Part shown: one piece after another, positions 1 to 8,781 of the stretch
Position numbering within the stretch: position 1 is the first letter of the stretch
Layout: every line of letters starts with the position of its first letter
From: Meridianimarinicoccus marinus
Lineage (GTDB): Bacteria > Pseudomonadota > Alphaproteobacteria > Rhodobacterales > Rhodobacteraceae
Length of the DNA: 64,000 nucleotides
Reading direction: 5' to 3'
Assembly: GCF_040689105.1 (NCBI RefSeq)
Contig: NZ_JBFBVU010000015.1
Span: forward strand, 33,837 to 97,836
Made by a program: the position numbers and the translations under genes
The notes under the pieces: generated by a model
Told to the model about the DNA's origin: nothing
The model's input: the letters and a program-made list of their open reading frames with translations, nothing else
Database searches by the model: none

Positions 1-1
1 C

Positions 2-484
2 GGCCGCGCCATTGTCGGCCACAGTGTCGAAAATGCGGCGCGGTTCGGTCACCCGCGCATCGATGATCTCGATCGAGGGCACCACGTAGTCGGTCGCGGC
101 AAGCACGTCATCCAGCGTCAGGCCCGGACCCTTTAGCGGTGATTTCAGGACGAAGGTCAGCTCGGGCTCGACCCGCGGCACACAGAAGTCGGCATGTGCG
201 ACCGTCGCGTCATCCTCGATCAGCATGCTGGCAAAGACATGGCCGTAGTCCGGCTCGTTGATCTTCGACGCCGCCCGCATCGCCTTCGAGGTCAGCCCGA
301 CCTTGTGGCCGATCAGGCGGTCCCCTGCCCTCGCCCGCGCCGCCGCCACTTCGCGGCTGATCGCATAGGCATCTTCGATCTCGATCTGAGGATAGGTCGC
401 CGACAGGCGCTCGGCCTGCACCCGTGTCTGTTCGGCCCGAAACAACGCGCGGGCCGCCTCTGTTCGCTGGTCTTGTGATAACAT
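2..484 (-). CDS. Hydratase of the 2-oxo-hept-4-ene-1,7-dioate / 2-oxopent-4-enoate family, 3' end cut by the window
   Basis: The N-terminal 161 residues of a fumarylacetoacetase-fold hydratase are present; the family is usually about 265 residues, so the C-terminal 40% lies beyond position 1. Family signatures seen are IGHKVGLTSKAMR (residues 58-70), YGHVFASM (80-87) and PRVEPELTFVL (103-113), whose glutamates normally bind the divalent metal. Enzymes of this family (HpaH, MhpD) add water to 2-hydroxy-dienoates in meta-cleavage of aromatics. The start is the ATG at 484, preceded by an AAAGGAA ribosome site. It is divergent from a FadR-type regulator that probably controls it. The exact substrate cannot be told from this part; HpaH-like is the best guess. 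Confidence 0.85.
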   Translation of the reverse strand, partial: MLSQDQRTEAARALFRAEQTRVQAERLSATYPQIEIEDAYAISREVAAARARAGDRLIGHKVGLTSKAMRAASKINEPDYGHVFASMLIEDDATVAHADFCVPRVEPELTFVLKSPLKGPGLTLDDVLAATDYVVPSIEIIDARVTEPRRIFDTVADNGAA

Positions 485-633
485 CGGTATTCCTTTCTTT
501 TACCGATATTCTTACGGCATATCTAATCATAATATCAATACATTTTCTCCAGGCCTGCATTGCCGCCCGAAGGCCACGGCGTTGCTTTCCGCCACAAAGG
601 TATTATGTTTCCCAAAAGACAGGAGATTTCGCC
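485..633. promoter_or_regulatory. Divergent promoter region between the hydratase and the FadR-type regulator
   Basis: This AT-rich stretch separates two divergent genes. It contains the short inverted repeat GATAT-N9-ATATC near 500-518 and an AATCATAATATCAATAC run, both plausible for a FadR-type operator. The operator assignment is inference from position. An AGGAG ribosome site at 621-625 serves the GTG start at 634. Confidence 0.4.
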
Positions 634-1383
634 GTGCCCTCTTCCGACCAGGACGTCCTGATCCCGACGTCGAACACCCTCTCCCGCTCGCTGTCCGGCC
701 AGATTTCCCGAAAACTGGGCGAGCGCATTCTCGATGGCCAGCTTCAGCCCGGCCAGTTGCTGCCGGACGAAAACGCGCTGTGCGAGGAATTTGGCGTCAG
801 CCGCACCGCGGTGCGGGAAGCGGTCAAGATGCTGGTCGCCAAGGGGCTTCTCGAAGTGCGCCAGCGGATCGGCACACGGGTGCAGGACGTCGGGAATTGG
901 CAGATGCTCGACCGCGACGTGTTGATGTGGCACCAATCCCTGACCATCGAGGACGAGCGGCTGATCTCGCTGATGGAGTTGCGGCAGTCAATCGAACCCG
1001 ACGCCGCCTACTACGCCGCCAACCGCCGCAGCGAGGCGCAACTGAAAGCAATCCTCGATGCGGTGGATCAGATGCAGGCCAGCACCCGTGAGAACAGCGA
1101 ATACGTTCTGGCCGACGCCCGGTTTCACATCGCCGTACTGCGCGCCACCAACAACCGCTATCTTGAAGCCCTTGAGAACGCTATTTTCGCTGGGCTGATG
1201 CTGTCGATCCGCCTGACCAACCCCGAAGAAAGCCTGAACCGCAAATCCGTGCCCCTGCATCGCGCCATTGCCGAGGCCATCGCAGCACAGGATGCGGACG
1301 CCGCCTATTCCGGAATGAAAAACCACCTCGCCGACGCTGCCGCCCGGCTGTCGAAAGTGGTCAAGCTCGATCCCTCGCGCTGA
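634..1383 (+). CDS. GntR-family regulator, FadR subfamily (FCD domain)
   Basis: This 249-residue protein has an N-terminal winged helix (about residues 15-80, with the typical ENALCEEFGVSRTAVREAVK stretch) followed by an all-helical FCD ligand domain. Such proteins repress catabolic operons and release DNA when an organic acid binds the metal site in the FCD domain. A longer reading frame opens at 424, but the GTG at 634 has an AGGAG site eight bases upstream and starts the protein at the expected place before the winged helix. It is divergent from the hydratase at 2-484, its most likely target. The ligand is unknown; an acid-sugar or aromatic-derived acid is plausible. Confidence 0.9.
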   Translation: MPSSDQDVLIPTSNTLSRSLSGQISRKLGERILDGQLQPGQLLPDENALCEEFGVSRTAVREAVKMLVAKGLLEVRQRIGTRVQDVGNWQMLDRDVLMWHQSLTIEDERLISLMELRQSIEPDAAYYAANRRSEAQLKAILDAVDQMQASTRENSEYVLADARFHIAVLRATNNRYLEALENAIFAGLMLSIRLTNPEESLNRKSVPLHRAIAEAIAAQDADAAYSGMKNHLADAAARLSKVVKLDPSR

Positions 1384-1589
1384 GCGCGCCGAGCTGCGCC
1401 CGGCCAATCGGATCTGACGCAAGACGGCGCGGGCCCTGCCGTTCACCAAAAAATGTAGTGTGCGAATCTGGACAGGCATTTCTGAATGACCCACGCTCAC
1501 ATGATGCGGGTTGAGGAATTGCCAAACGACCTAATTCAAGAACCGTAGCCCCGTTGCTTCACGCCCTTTTCCCTAACGGAGTCCTGCTG

Positions 1590-2504
1590 ATGAACACTCA
1601 GACACCTGCGCGCCGCCTGACCGCCGCCGATTTCGATCAAGAGCTTCTGGACCTCTACGACTATTACGCCCACGGCAAGATTTCGAAGCGGGAGTTCCTC
1701 GACCGGGCCGGCAAATGGGCCGTCGGGGGGCTGACGGCGGCAGCGATCCTTGGCACGCTTTCGCCCAACTACGCGCTGGCCGAACAGGTGGCCGTGGATG
1801 ATCCGGACATTCAGGGCGAAGACATCGTCTATCCAAGCCCGAACGGCACCGGCGACATCACCGCCTATCTGGTTCGCCCGACACAGATCGACCCGAGCCG
1901 CCCGCCAGCGGCCGTGCTGGTGATCCACGAAAACCGGGGGCTGAACCCCTATATCCGCGACGTGGTGCGCCGGTTGGCAAAGGCCGGTTTCGTCGCCATG
2001 GGTCCGGACGGGCTGTCGTCGCTGGGTGGCTATCCGGGCAGCGATGACAAGGGGCGCGAGATGCAGCGCACCCTCGATCAGACGGCCCTGCTGAACGACT
2101 TCTTCGCGGGGTTCGAATATCTTCAGGCGCTTGACGGCACCAACGGCAAGGTGGGCGCGACGGGCTTCTGCTATGGCGGCGGTGTCGTGAACAAGCTGGC
2201 CGTCGCCTATCCCGAAATGGCGGCGGGCGTGCCCTTCTATGGCGCTGCCCCCGAAAGCAGCCAGGTGGCGCAGATCCAAGCCCCGCTGATGATCCAGCTT
2301 GCCGCGCTCGACCAGCGCATCAATGCCATGTGGCCCGATTATCAGAAGGCGCTTGAGGAAAACGACAAGCGGTACGAGGTCAATATCTACCCAGACGTGA
2401 ACCACGGGTTCCACAACGACACCACGCCCCGCTACGACGAACAGGCCGCCCGCCTTGCCGAACAGCGCACCGTGGCCTGGTTCCGAACCTATCTTGCGGG
2501 GTAA
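1590..2504 (+). CDS. Exported dienelactone hydrolase family protein (YghX-like)
   Basis: This 304-residue alpha/beta hydrolase has the dienelactone hydrolase triad: Cys194 in GFCYGGG, Asp241 in AALDQRIN and His272 in DVNHGFH, with Glu114 in HENRG. The N-terminus carries SKREFLDRA (residues 32-40) before a hydrophobic stretch ending at LAEQ. This resembles a Tat signal with KR in place of RR, so periplasmic location is likely. The start at ATG 1590 follows an ACGGAG site; a start at 1554 would only add a non-conserved extension. It heads a three-gene run with a Tat-exported intradiol-like protein and a haem membrane protein. The substrate is unknown, and hydrolysis of a lactone or ester is inferred from the family. 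Confidence 0.87.
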   Translation: MNTQTPARRLTAADFDQELLDLYDYYAHGKISKREFLDRAGKWAVGGLTAAAILGTLSPNYALAEQVAVDDPDIQGEDIVYPSPNGTGDITAYLVRPTQIDPSRPPAAVLVIHENRGLNPYIRDVVRRLAKAGFVAMGPDGLSSLGGYPGSDDKGREMQRTLDQTALLNDFFAGFEYLQALDGTNGKVGATGFCYGGGVVNKLAVAYPEMAAGVPFYGAAPESSQVAQIQAPLMIQLAALDQRINAMWPDYQKALEENDKRYEVNIYPDVNHGFHNDTTPRYDEQAARLAEQRTVAWFRTYLAG

Positions 2505-2631
2505 GCCGGGGGGCGCCGGACAGCCCACCTGATCCGGCGCCATCGGCACCCGAGTTGACGTGTCCCCGCGCAACGATACCTATCCAGAGACCCCGCAGGG
2601 TTTTCTGACGTGGCAGACAGGAGAGACCGAC

Positions 2632-3132
2632 ATGCCAACCTCATCCCCGACGCGGCGCGCGGTGATGGCCACCGCAGGGGCCGCGCTGTTGCTCCATGCG
2701 CCGGGCCTGATCCGGCCCGCGCTGGCTCAAAATCTGGAACCCACGCGAACCATGCGGGGCGGAGCCAACAACTATCGCCCCGGCGCGCCGATCGTGAAAC
2801 GCATCGGCAATGGCGGCTTCTGGACCACCGGCACCGTGCGCCGCGCCGGCGATGGCGCCCCGCTTGCCGGGCGGCGCATCCAGGTCTGGGCGCATACGAC
2901 GGAAGGGCACGAACGCGACAAGCGCTCGCACGGGGCGACGCTGACGGATGCCCAGGGCGTGTTCCGCATCGAGATGCCGCAGATCGTCCCCGCCTTCGGG
3001 CAGCCGCACGGGCATCTGGCCTATGACGCCGACTTTGACGACGGCGGTTTTGAAACGGTGTTCCTGCGGCCCGTGATGGCGCGGGCCTCGGACACGCGCC
3101 TTCATGTAGAGTTCGTGCTGCGCCCCGCCTGA
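2632..3132 (+). CDS. Tat-exported intradiol-dioxygenase-like protein
   Basis: This is a 166-residue protein. The N-terminus PTRRAVMATAG, a hydrophobic run and ALAQ form a clear Tat signal peptide (about residues 1-31). The mature part has a beta-sandwich pattern like the intradiol ring-cleavage dioxygenase core: a G-V-R-A-G-D-G-P-L-A-G-R segment, VWAHTTEGH, TDAQGVFR and QPHGHL. The HxH of QPHGHL matches the two iron-ligand histidines of intradiol enzymes, but the expected first tyrosine ligand is not evident, so activity is uncertain. The ATG at 2632 has a CAGGAGAG site. The stop overlaps the start of the next gene by one base, indicating translational coupling with the membrane haem protein. 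Confidence 0.78.
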   Translation: MPTSSPTRRAVMATAGAALLLHAPGLIRPALAQNLEPTRTMRGGANNYRPGAPIVKRIGNGGFWTTGTVRRAGDGAPLAGRRIQVWAHTTEGHERDKRSHGATLTDAQGVFRIEMPQIVPAFGQPHGHLAYDADFDDGGFETVFLRPVMARASDTRLHVEFVLRPA

Positions 3133-3734
3133 TGGCCTTGCGCGGCCCGCTTGTGTGGACGGCGCTGGCGCTCGCCATCGCCACACCGCTGATCGCCGCC
3201 GCCCAAAGCCCGCTGCTGCAATGGCGCGACCCGATCTATATCGCAGCCGGGTTTGCCGGGATCGCTGGACTGGCGCTGTTGCTGGTCCAGCCGCTGTTGA
3301 TCGCGGGCGCCCTGCCCGGGGTTCCGGTCCGGCGTGTCCACATCTGGTGCGGGGCCGGTCTTGTCCTGGCGGTTGTCCTTCACGTGGGGGGGCTCTGGAT
3401 CACCAGCCCACCGGATGTCGTAGATGTCTTGCTGTTCCGGTCTCCGACACCGTTTTCGGTCTGGGGGGCCGTGGCGATGTGGGCGGTCTTCGCGGCGGCC
3501 TTGCTTGCCGCGTTACAAAAGCGGATCGGGCTGCGGCTCTGGCGTCTGGGACACAGCCTTGCGGCGGTCCTGATCCTGACCGGCACCGTGGTGCACGCCT
3601 TGTTGATTCAGGGCACCATGGAGGAGGTGACGAAGGCGGTCTTCTGCCTGTTCGTTCTGAGCGCGGGGGCCTTGGCGCTGCGCAAGCGCCGGGTCTGGCG
3701 CATGTGGCGCGGACCATCGGCGAGCCGTCGTTAG
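3132..3734 (+). CDS. Ferric-reductase-like transmembrane protein (two-haem b type)
   Basis: This 200-residue integral membrane protein has about six hydrophobic helices. Histidine pairs His70/His84 and His141/His155 lie on two helices with 13-residue spacing, the pattern of bis-histidine haem b sites in the ferric reductase/YedZ family. No FAD or NAD(P)H domain is present, so it would pass electrons between the quinone pool and a periplasmic partner. Its ATG overlaps the stop of the Tat-exported protein, suggesting that protein or the adjacent hydrolase is the partner (inference). It ends just before a strong hairpin at 3744-3776. Confidence 0.8.
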   Translation: MALRGPLVWTALALAIATPLIAAAQSPLLQWRDPIYIAAGFAGIAGLALLLVQPLLIAGALPGVPVRRVHIWCGAGLVLAVVLHVGGLWITSPPDVVDVLLFRSPTPFSVWGAVAMWAVFAAALLAALQKRIGLRLWRLGHSLAAVLILTGTVVHALLIQGTMEEVTKAVFCLFVLSAGALALRKRRVWRMWRGPSASRR

Positions 3735-3743
3735 GGGGCAAAG

Positions 3744-3776
3744 CCGGGCGCAGATGGGGAGGACACCTGCGCCCGG
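3744..3776. terminator. Hairpin between convergent operons
   Basis: Perfect 10-bp arms CCGGGCGCAG (3744-3753) and CTGCGCCCGG (3767-3776) with a 13-nt loop lie between the convergent stops at 3734 and 3783. There is no strong T-run, but the position fits a shared bidirectional terminator. Confidence 0.6.
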
Positions 3777-3782
3777 ACGCGA

Positions 3783-4862
3783 TCAGCGCAGCGCTTCCGT
3801 CGTCTCCAGATCGAAGGCATGAAGCTGCGCCGGGTTCAGGCGGATCGTCACGGTGTCGCCCCTAACCGGGTGGTCGACGCCGCCGACGCGGGCCAGCAGC
3901 CGCACATCGCCGATGCCAAGGCTCAACAGCGCATCGGCGCCCAGCAATTCGTCCAGAAGGACGTTCGCCGTATAGGTCATCCCGTCCGCGCCGGTGGCGC
4001 CGGGCAGAACCTCGATATGTTCGGGCCGGACGCCCAGCCGGATGCGCCTGCGGGGGCCGGTGTCCATGGGCAGGCTGGGCAGGGCCAGGCTGCCACAATC
4101 GCTGCGCCAACCGCCGGTGTCATCGCGCGACAGATCGACGAAATTCATCGCCGGGCTGCCGATGAAGCCCGCGACGAATTCATCCGCCGGGTGGTCATAG
4201 ACTTCGCGCGGGGTGCCGACCTGCGCCACCACACCGCCGTTCATGATGACGATCCGGTCGGCCAGCGTCATCGCCTCGACCTGATCGTGGGTGACATAGA
4301 CCGAGGTCGCGTTCAGCCGCCCGTGCAGCTCCTGAAGCTCCATCCGCATCTTGACGCGCAGCTTGGCATCCAGGTTCGACAGCGGCTCGTCGAACAGGAA
4401 CACCTTTGGCGTGCGCACGATGGCCCGGCCAATGGCGACGCGCTGGCGCTGGCCACCCGACAGCGCGGCGGGTTTGCGCTGAAGATAATCGGTCAGGCCC
4501 AGAAGCTCGGCGGTGTGGCCGACCCGCTGCGCAATCTCCGCCGCCGGTACCTTCTGAAGCTTCAGCGCCATGGCCATGTTGTCGAACACGGTCTTGTGCG
4601 GATACAGCGCGTAGTTCTGGAACACCATTGCCACGCCGCGATCCTTGGGATCGACATCGTTCATCCGCGCGCCGCCGATCAGCAGATCGCCCTTGGTGAT
4701 GCTTTCCAGCCCGGCAATCATCCGCAGCGTCGTGGATTTTCCGCAGCCCGACGGCCCCAGCAGCACCAGGAATTCGCCTTCGCGGATCGTCAGGTCGAAC
4801 TGCTGCACGGCCTCGACGCTGCCATAGGACTTGCCGATACGATCCAGTTTCACTTCTGTCAT
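3783..4862 (-). CDS. Sugar ABC importer ATPase (UgpC/MalK type)
   Basis: This 359-residue ATPase has Walker A GPSGCGKST, signature LSGGQRQRVAIGRA and Walker B VFLFDEPLSNLDAK, followed by a TOBE/OB-fold regulatory domain from about residue 240. The architecture is that of CUT1-family sugar importers (UgpC, MalK, MsmK). It is the last gene of the minus-strand operon IclR regulator, binding protein, two permeases, ATPase, spaced by 4-17 bases. It energises uptake of the ligand bound by the product of 6673-7929, probably an oligosaccharide or sugar derivative linked to the divergent sulfatase. Confidence 0.95.
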   Translation of the reverse strand: MTEVKLDRIGKSYGSVEAVQQFDLTIREGEFLVLLGPSGCGKSTTLRMIAGLESITKGDLLIGGARMNDVDPKDRGVAMVFQNYALYPHKTVFDNMAMALKLQKVPAAEIAQRVGHTAELLGLTDYLQRKPAALSGGQRQRVAIGRAIVRTPKVFLFDEPLSNLDAKLRVKMRMELQELHGRLNATSVYVTHDQVEAMTLADRIVIMNGGVVAQVGTPREVYDHPADEFVAGFIGSPAMNFVDLSRDDTGGWRSDCGSLALPSLPMDTGPRRRIRLGVRPEHIEVLPGATGADGMTYTANVLLDELLGADALLSLGIGDVRLLARVGGVDHPVRGDTVTIRLNPAQLHAFDLETTEALR

Positions 4863-4872
4863 TGTCAGGGTC

Positions 4873-5697
4873 TCACTTGCCTGTGCCCGCGGTCAGCCCG
4901 CCGACGATCTGTTTCTGGAAGATGGCGGTGATGATCAGGACCGGCACGATGGCAATCACCGTCGCGGTCGAGATCGTCTCCCACGGGAAGGCATACTCAC
5001 CGGGATAGAGCGAAATGCCGACCGGCGCGGTGCGCATCGCGTTCTGCGTCATCAGCACCAGCGCCAGCGGGAATTCGTTCCACGAAAAGATGAACACGAT
5101 CAGCCCGGTGGCCACGAACCCCGGCCAGGACAGCGGGATCACGATGGACCAGAAGATGCGGAAGAACCCCATGCCATCCATGCGCGCGGCCTCTTCGATC
5201 TCGGGCGGCAGCGTGGCGAAATAGCTGGCCAGCATCCACACGGTGAACGGCAGGAACAGCCCGGTATGGGCAATGATCAGCCCGGCATAGGTGTTCAGCA
5301 GCCCCAGCTTGAGAAAGGTCTGGAACAGCGAGGGCAGCAGCGACACCGGCGGGAACATCGACACCGCCAGGATGAACACCATCAGCACCCCGGCCCGCCG
5401 CATCCCCAGCCGCGACAGCGCATAGCCCGCCATGCCGCCAAAGCTGAGCGCCACCACGGTACAGCCCAGGGCGACGATGAAGGAGTTCAGCACATAGAGC
5501 AGCAGTTCGGGCGAATTGGTGAAGATGTTGATGTAGTTCTTCAGCGTGAAAGGATCGGGCAGATACTGCGGCGGCCAGGCATAGATGCCTTCGGTGGTTT
5601 TCAACGAAGTCAGCACCAGCCAGACGATCGGCAGGAAGGAAATCACCACCGACAGGATCACCAGCGCGTACAGACCAAAGCGGGGACGTTTTTTCAT
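4873..5697 (-). CDS. Sugar ABC importer permease (MalG/UgpE type)
   Basis: This 274-residue inner-membrane protein has six predicted helices and the binding-protein-dependent permease loop EEAARMDGMGFFRIFWSIVIPL (about residues 165-187), which contacts the ATPase. The N-terminal KKRPRF cluster and the length are usual for the second CUT1 permease. It lies 10 bases upstream of the ATPase gene and just downstream of the first permease. Confidence 0.93.
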   Translation of the reverse strand: MKKRPRFGLYALVILSVVISFLPIVWLVLTSLKTTEGIYAWPPQYLPDPFTLKNYINIFTNSPELLLYVLNSFIVALGCTVVALSFGGMAGYALSRLGMRRAGVLMVFILAVSMFPPVSLLPSLFQTFLKLGLLNTYAGLIIAHTGLFLPFTVWMLASYFATLPPEIEEAARMDGMGFFRIFWSIVIPLSWPGFVATGLIVFIFSWNEFPLALVLMTQNAMRTAPVGISLYPGEYAFPWETISTATVIAIVPVLIITAIFQKQIVGGLTAGTGK

Positions 5698-5701
5698 CGG
5701 C

Positions 5702-6595
5702 TCAGTCCTTGTTCCGCAGGGTCAGGATATACAGCAGGCTCATCGCGAAGATCACCAGGAACTGCACCACGACGATGGCCGCGCCATAGTTGAACTCGAT
5801 GAAGTCGAAGATCACCTTGTAGGCATACAGCGACAAGCTCTCGGTGGCCGTCACCGGCCCGCCATCAGTCAGGTTGAACGGCAGCTCGAAGGTGCGCAGC
5901 GCATCCATCGACCGCACGATCAGCGCCACCAGGATCGGCCCTTTCAGCAGCGGCAGGGTGATCTCGCGGAACTCCTGCCAGCGGGTCATGCCATCCATGC
6001 GGCCCGCCTCGTACAGCTCGCGCGGGATGGATTGCAGCCCGGCCAGAATGATCAGCGCCATGAAGGACGAGGTTTTCCAGACCGCCACGATGACCATCGA
6101 CATCATCGCTAGCGTCTCGTCACCCAGCCAATTGATCGGTCGGTCCACCAGCCCCGATTGCAGGGCGGCGGCGTTGAACAGCCCGTAGTCGGTGTTGTAC
6201 ATCCAGCGCCACATCAGCGTGTTCAGCGCGGTGGGCAGCGCCCAGGGAAACAGCACCGCCAGCCGGGCGATCCCCTTGAAGCGGAAATGTTCGTTCATCA
6301 GCACCGCCAGCCCGATGCCCATGGCCAGTTCCAGCGGGATCGACAGGCCGGTGAACAGCAGCGTCACCCAGAGCGCGTTCCAGAACCGGTCATTGCCTGC
6401 CAGCGCGGCGTAATGCTTCAGGCCGACGAACTGGTAAGGCTCGGACCCGTCGATGCTGGATTGGCCGAAACTCAGCACGATGGATTGCAGGATCGGATAG
6501 ACGAGGATCGCGATGATCACGAGCATCGTCGGCGTGATGAAGGCCATGCCCGTCAGGTGCCTGCGCCTGTCGAGCGGGGAAATCATGGATGTCAT
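5702..6595 (-). CDS. Sugar ABC importer permease (MalF/UgpA type)
   Basis: This 297-residue permease has about six helices, and its EAA loop reads YEAGRMDGMTRWQEFREITLPL near the C-terminal third. A longer frame opens at 6655, but the added residues are Pro/Gly-rich and unlike the family. The ATG at 6595 (MTSMISPLDRR) gives the usual short cytoplasmic lead before the first helix. The exact start is uncertain because no strong ribosome site is visible. It follows the binding-protein gene after a GC-rich hairpin. Confidence 0.9.
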   Translation of the reverse strand: MTSMISPLDRRRHLTGMAFITPTMLVIIAILVYPILQSIVLSFGQSSIDGSEPYQFVGLKHYAALAGNDRFWNALWVTLLFTGLSIPLELAMGIGLAVLMNEHFRFKGIARLAVLFPWALPTALNTLMWRWMYNTDYGLFNAAALQSGLVDRPINWLGDETLAMMSMVIVAVWKTSSFMALIILAGLQSIPRELYEAGRMDGMTRWQEFREITLPLLKGPILVALIVRSMDALRTFELPFNLTDGGPVTATESLSLYAYKVIFDFIEFNYGAAIVVVQFLVIFAMSLLYILTLRNKD

Positions 6596-6624
6596 GGGGC
6601 CACCGGTTGGGGGTGTCAAAGGTC

Positions 6625-6652
6625 CGCCCGGCGACACTGGGGCCGCCGGGCG
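6625..6652 (-). terminator. Intra-operon hairpin after the binding-protein gene
   Basis: Arms CGCCCGGC (6625-6632) and GCCGGGCG (6645-6652) form a stable stem in the gap between the binding-protein stop and the first permease. Such hairpins often stabilise the upstream message or partly terminate, giving more binding protein than permease. Confidence 0.5.
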
Positions 6653-6672
6653 CATGTCAGGGGCTGGTGGGG

Positions 6673-7929
6673 TTACTCGGCCATCAGCGCCTCAAGCTGC
6701 GCCTGCGCATCGTTCAACGCCTCTTCGACGGTCTTCTGCTGGTGCAGGGCGTTTGTGATCTCAAGCTGCATGATCTCGGAGACACGCGGGTACTTGCTGC
6801 CCGAATTGGCAGAGGGGCGCACGACGCCGAAGTCGTAGTTGGCCCCGAACTTGGCCAGCACCTCGTTGCTGCCCATTGACGGATCTTCATAGACCGCGGG
6901 GATCGTCGGCGCGCGGTTGTCCTCGACCGCTGCGGCCAACTGCTGCTCCTGCGCGGTGAAACTCGCCAGGAAATCGGCCGCGGCTTCCTTGTTTTCCGAA
7001 TTCGGATTGATGCCCAGGAACCAGCCGCCCATGGTGGTGCTGTTGGCGTCCTCATGGCCTTCGAAATAGGGCACGCGGGTGAAGTCGAACTTGCCGGCGA
7101 CGGGGCTGTTGTCGGCGCTCAGCGGAGCATGCACGAAGTCCTGCACCATCAGGAAGGCCGCCCTGCCCTGCTGGAACAGGGTGCGCGCGTCATCGGGGCG
7201 CGCGTTCAGGATCGAATCCGGCGCCATGCGGTGTTCGTGCAGCAGATCGACCATGAATTGCGTTGCCGCGATATTGGCGGGCGAATTCACCGCGATATTG
7301 CCCTCGGCATCATAGAAACCGCCGCCGTTGGCGTTGGTGAAGGCCAGCCAGTTCATGAACAGCCCTTCGATCTTGGCCCACATGGAGACGAAGCCGTAAA
7401 GCTGCGGATTGCCCTCGCCGTCCAGGATGGTCTGCGACGCGGCCAGAACCTCTTCCCAGGTCTGCGGCACCGCCAGCCCGTATTTCTCCAGCAGATCGGT
7501 GCGATAGAAGAAATGGATGCCATCGGCATACAGCGGCAGGGCATGAACCTCGTCATCCACGGTCGCGGCGTCCAGCAGCGACGGGTTGAAGGCGGCGATG
7601 GTGTCCGCGTCCAGCAGCCCGTTCAGCGGTTGCAGCCAGCCGCGCTGCGCAAACTCGCCGGCCCAGATCACATCCACCGCATAGATGTCGGGGGTCGGGC
7701 TTTTCGCCGTCAGGCCGGTGACATAAAGCTTGCGGGTCTCGCCCGGAACGTCCGAGACCTTGTTCCACTCGATGCTGACACCGGGGTTTTCCGCCGTGTA
7801 GCGTTCGATGTTGCGCTCGACCGCGGGACCGTAGCCGCGCGATCCGATGGACAGGACGAGATCCTGCGCCATGACCGGCATAGCGGTCATCGCCGCGGCG
7901 GCTGCCAAGGCTGGTAGGGTAAATTTCAT
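6673..7929 (-). CDS. Sugar ABC importer periplasmic binding protein (CUT1)
   Basis: This 418-residue extracellular solute-binding protein of family 1 has a signal peptide (MKFTLPALAAAAAMTAMPVMA, cleaved before QDLVLS). Typical features are a domain with FFYRTDLLEKYGL, a TWEE motif and a MGGWFLGINPNSENKEAA segment. The ATG at 7929 has a GGGAGG site 5 bases upstream; the open frame extending to 8409 is only an overlap with the regulator gene. It lies 29 bases downstream of the IclR gene in the same direction. The ligand is unknown; the sulfatase next door suggests a desulfated or sulfated sugar. Confidence 0.93.
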   Translation of the reverse strand: MKFTLPALAAAAAMTAMPVMAQDLVLSIGSRGYGPAVERNIERYTAENPGVSIEWNKVSDVPGETRKLYVTGLTAKSPTPDIYAVDVIWAGEFAQRGWLQPLNGLLDADTIAAFNPSLLDAATVDDEVHALPLYADGIHFFYRTDLLEKYGLAVPQTWEEVLAASQTILDGEGNPQLYGFVSMWAKIEGLFMNWLAFTNANGGGFYDAEGNIAVNSPANIAATQFMVDLLHEHRMAPDSILNARPDDARTLFQQGRAAFLMVQDFVHAPLSADNSPVAGKFDFTRVPYFEGHEDANSTTMGGWFLGINPNSENKEAAADFLASFTAQEQQLAAAVEDNRAPTIPAVYEDPSMGSNEVLAKFGANYDFGVVRPSANSGSKYPRVSEIMQLEITNALHQQKTVEEALNDAQAQLEALMAE

Positions 7930-7958
7930 GGTGTCCTCCCGTTGGTATTGGAAACGTT

Positions 7959-8726
7959 TCAGCCGGTTTTTGCCGGATCCGAGAACGCGCTTTCGATCGT
8001 CGATTTGCGGGCCATCAGGTGGCCGCGCACATTGGCGACATGCTGCGCCTCGTCGCGCACCGGCGTGGCCGCTTCGGCCACGGTCAGCAGGCAGATCATG
8101 CCGCCGTCCGGCCCGTGGATCGCCACGCAATAGCGGCGGATGCCCTTGGCGTTGCCCATCATGTCGTATTGCATGTCCGACGGATCGACGGCCTCGATCA
8201 TCGCGCGGGCCGCGTCCCAGTCCAGCTGCTGCCGGTCCACGCCGGTGCTGTAGAACGCCCCGGTGTCCCAGGATTTTTCCAGCCTGTCGATCGGGCGATG
8301 CGCCAGCGCCATGCGCGAGATCGAATCCAACTCGTAGGCGCCGCGCATGAAGCCCGAAAAGGCGCGCAGGCGGATGGCCTGATCGGGGTGCTGCTGCACG
8401 ATATGCCACAGCATGTTGTGGCCGCTGAGCACGACAACCTCGGCGGCGGCGGTCAGACGGTCGCTCAGCACCGCGCAGGCCTCGGCCAGAACCTCTGCAT
8501 CAAGACCGGGACAATGCAGGCGCCGCTGAAAGCTGAAGTTGGCCATCAGCTTGCGGCTGGCCGAGCGATGCACAAGACCCAGATCCTGCAATTCCGTGAG
8601 AATGCGATAGCCCGTGGAGGCTGGCAGGCCGGAGCGTTCGACAACCTCTTGCGCCGCCAGCCCATCGGCTTCGGGCCCTGTCAGGGCCTCCAGGATCGCG
8701 ATCACGCGGCTCGATGTTCCGGACAT
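7959..8726 (-). CDS. IclR-family regulator
   Basis: This 255-residue protein has an N-terminal winged helix (about residues 5-70, with AAQEVVERSGLPASTGYRIL as recognition region) and a C-terminal effector domain of the IclR type (HIVQQHPDQAIRLRAFSG onward). It is the first gene of the minus-strand transport operon and is divergent from the sulfatase, so it probably controls both from the shared 55-bp region. Several cysteines and tryptophans of the effector pocket are visible, but the ligand cannot be named. Confidence 0.9.
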   Translation of the reverse strand: MSGTSSRVIAILEALTGPEADGLAAQEVVERSGLPASTGYRILTELQDLGLVHRSASRKLMANFSFQRRLHCPGLDAEVLAEACAVLSDRLTAAAEVVVLSGHNMLWHIVQQHPDQAIRLRAFSGFMRGAYELDSISRMALAHRPIDRLEKSWDTGAFYSTGVDRQQLDWDAARAMIEAVDPSDMQYDMMGNAKGIRRYCVAIHGPDGGMICLLTVAEAATPVRDEAQHVANVRGHLMARKSTIESAFSDPAKTG

Positions 8727-8781
8727 ACTTGTTTCCTATATTTGGGTTTGTTACTACCATATTTAAGAAAGGGGTCAACAG
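8727..8781. promoter_or_regulatory. Divergent control region for the IclR-ABC operon and the sulfatase
   Basis: This is a short AT-rich spacer of 55 bp. It holds CTATATTTGG and CCATATTTAAG about 20 bp apart, a repeat of the ATATTT core that could form an IclR site (inference). An AAAGGGG site at 8768-8774 precedes the TTG at 8782. Confidence 0.4.

Noticed and set aside
4831..6112. Long plus-strand frames across the permease genes
   Set aside because: They mirror the minus-strand permeases, which have EAA loops and membrane helices; the mirror frames have low-complexity His/Gln composition.
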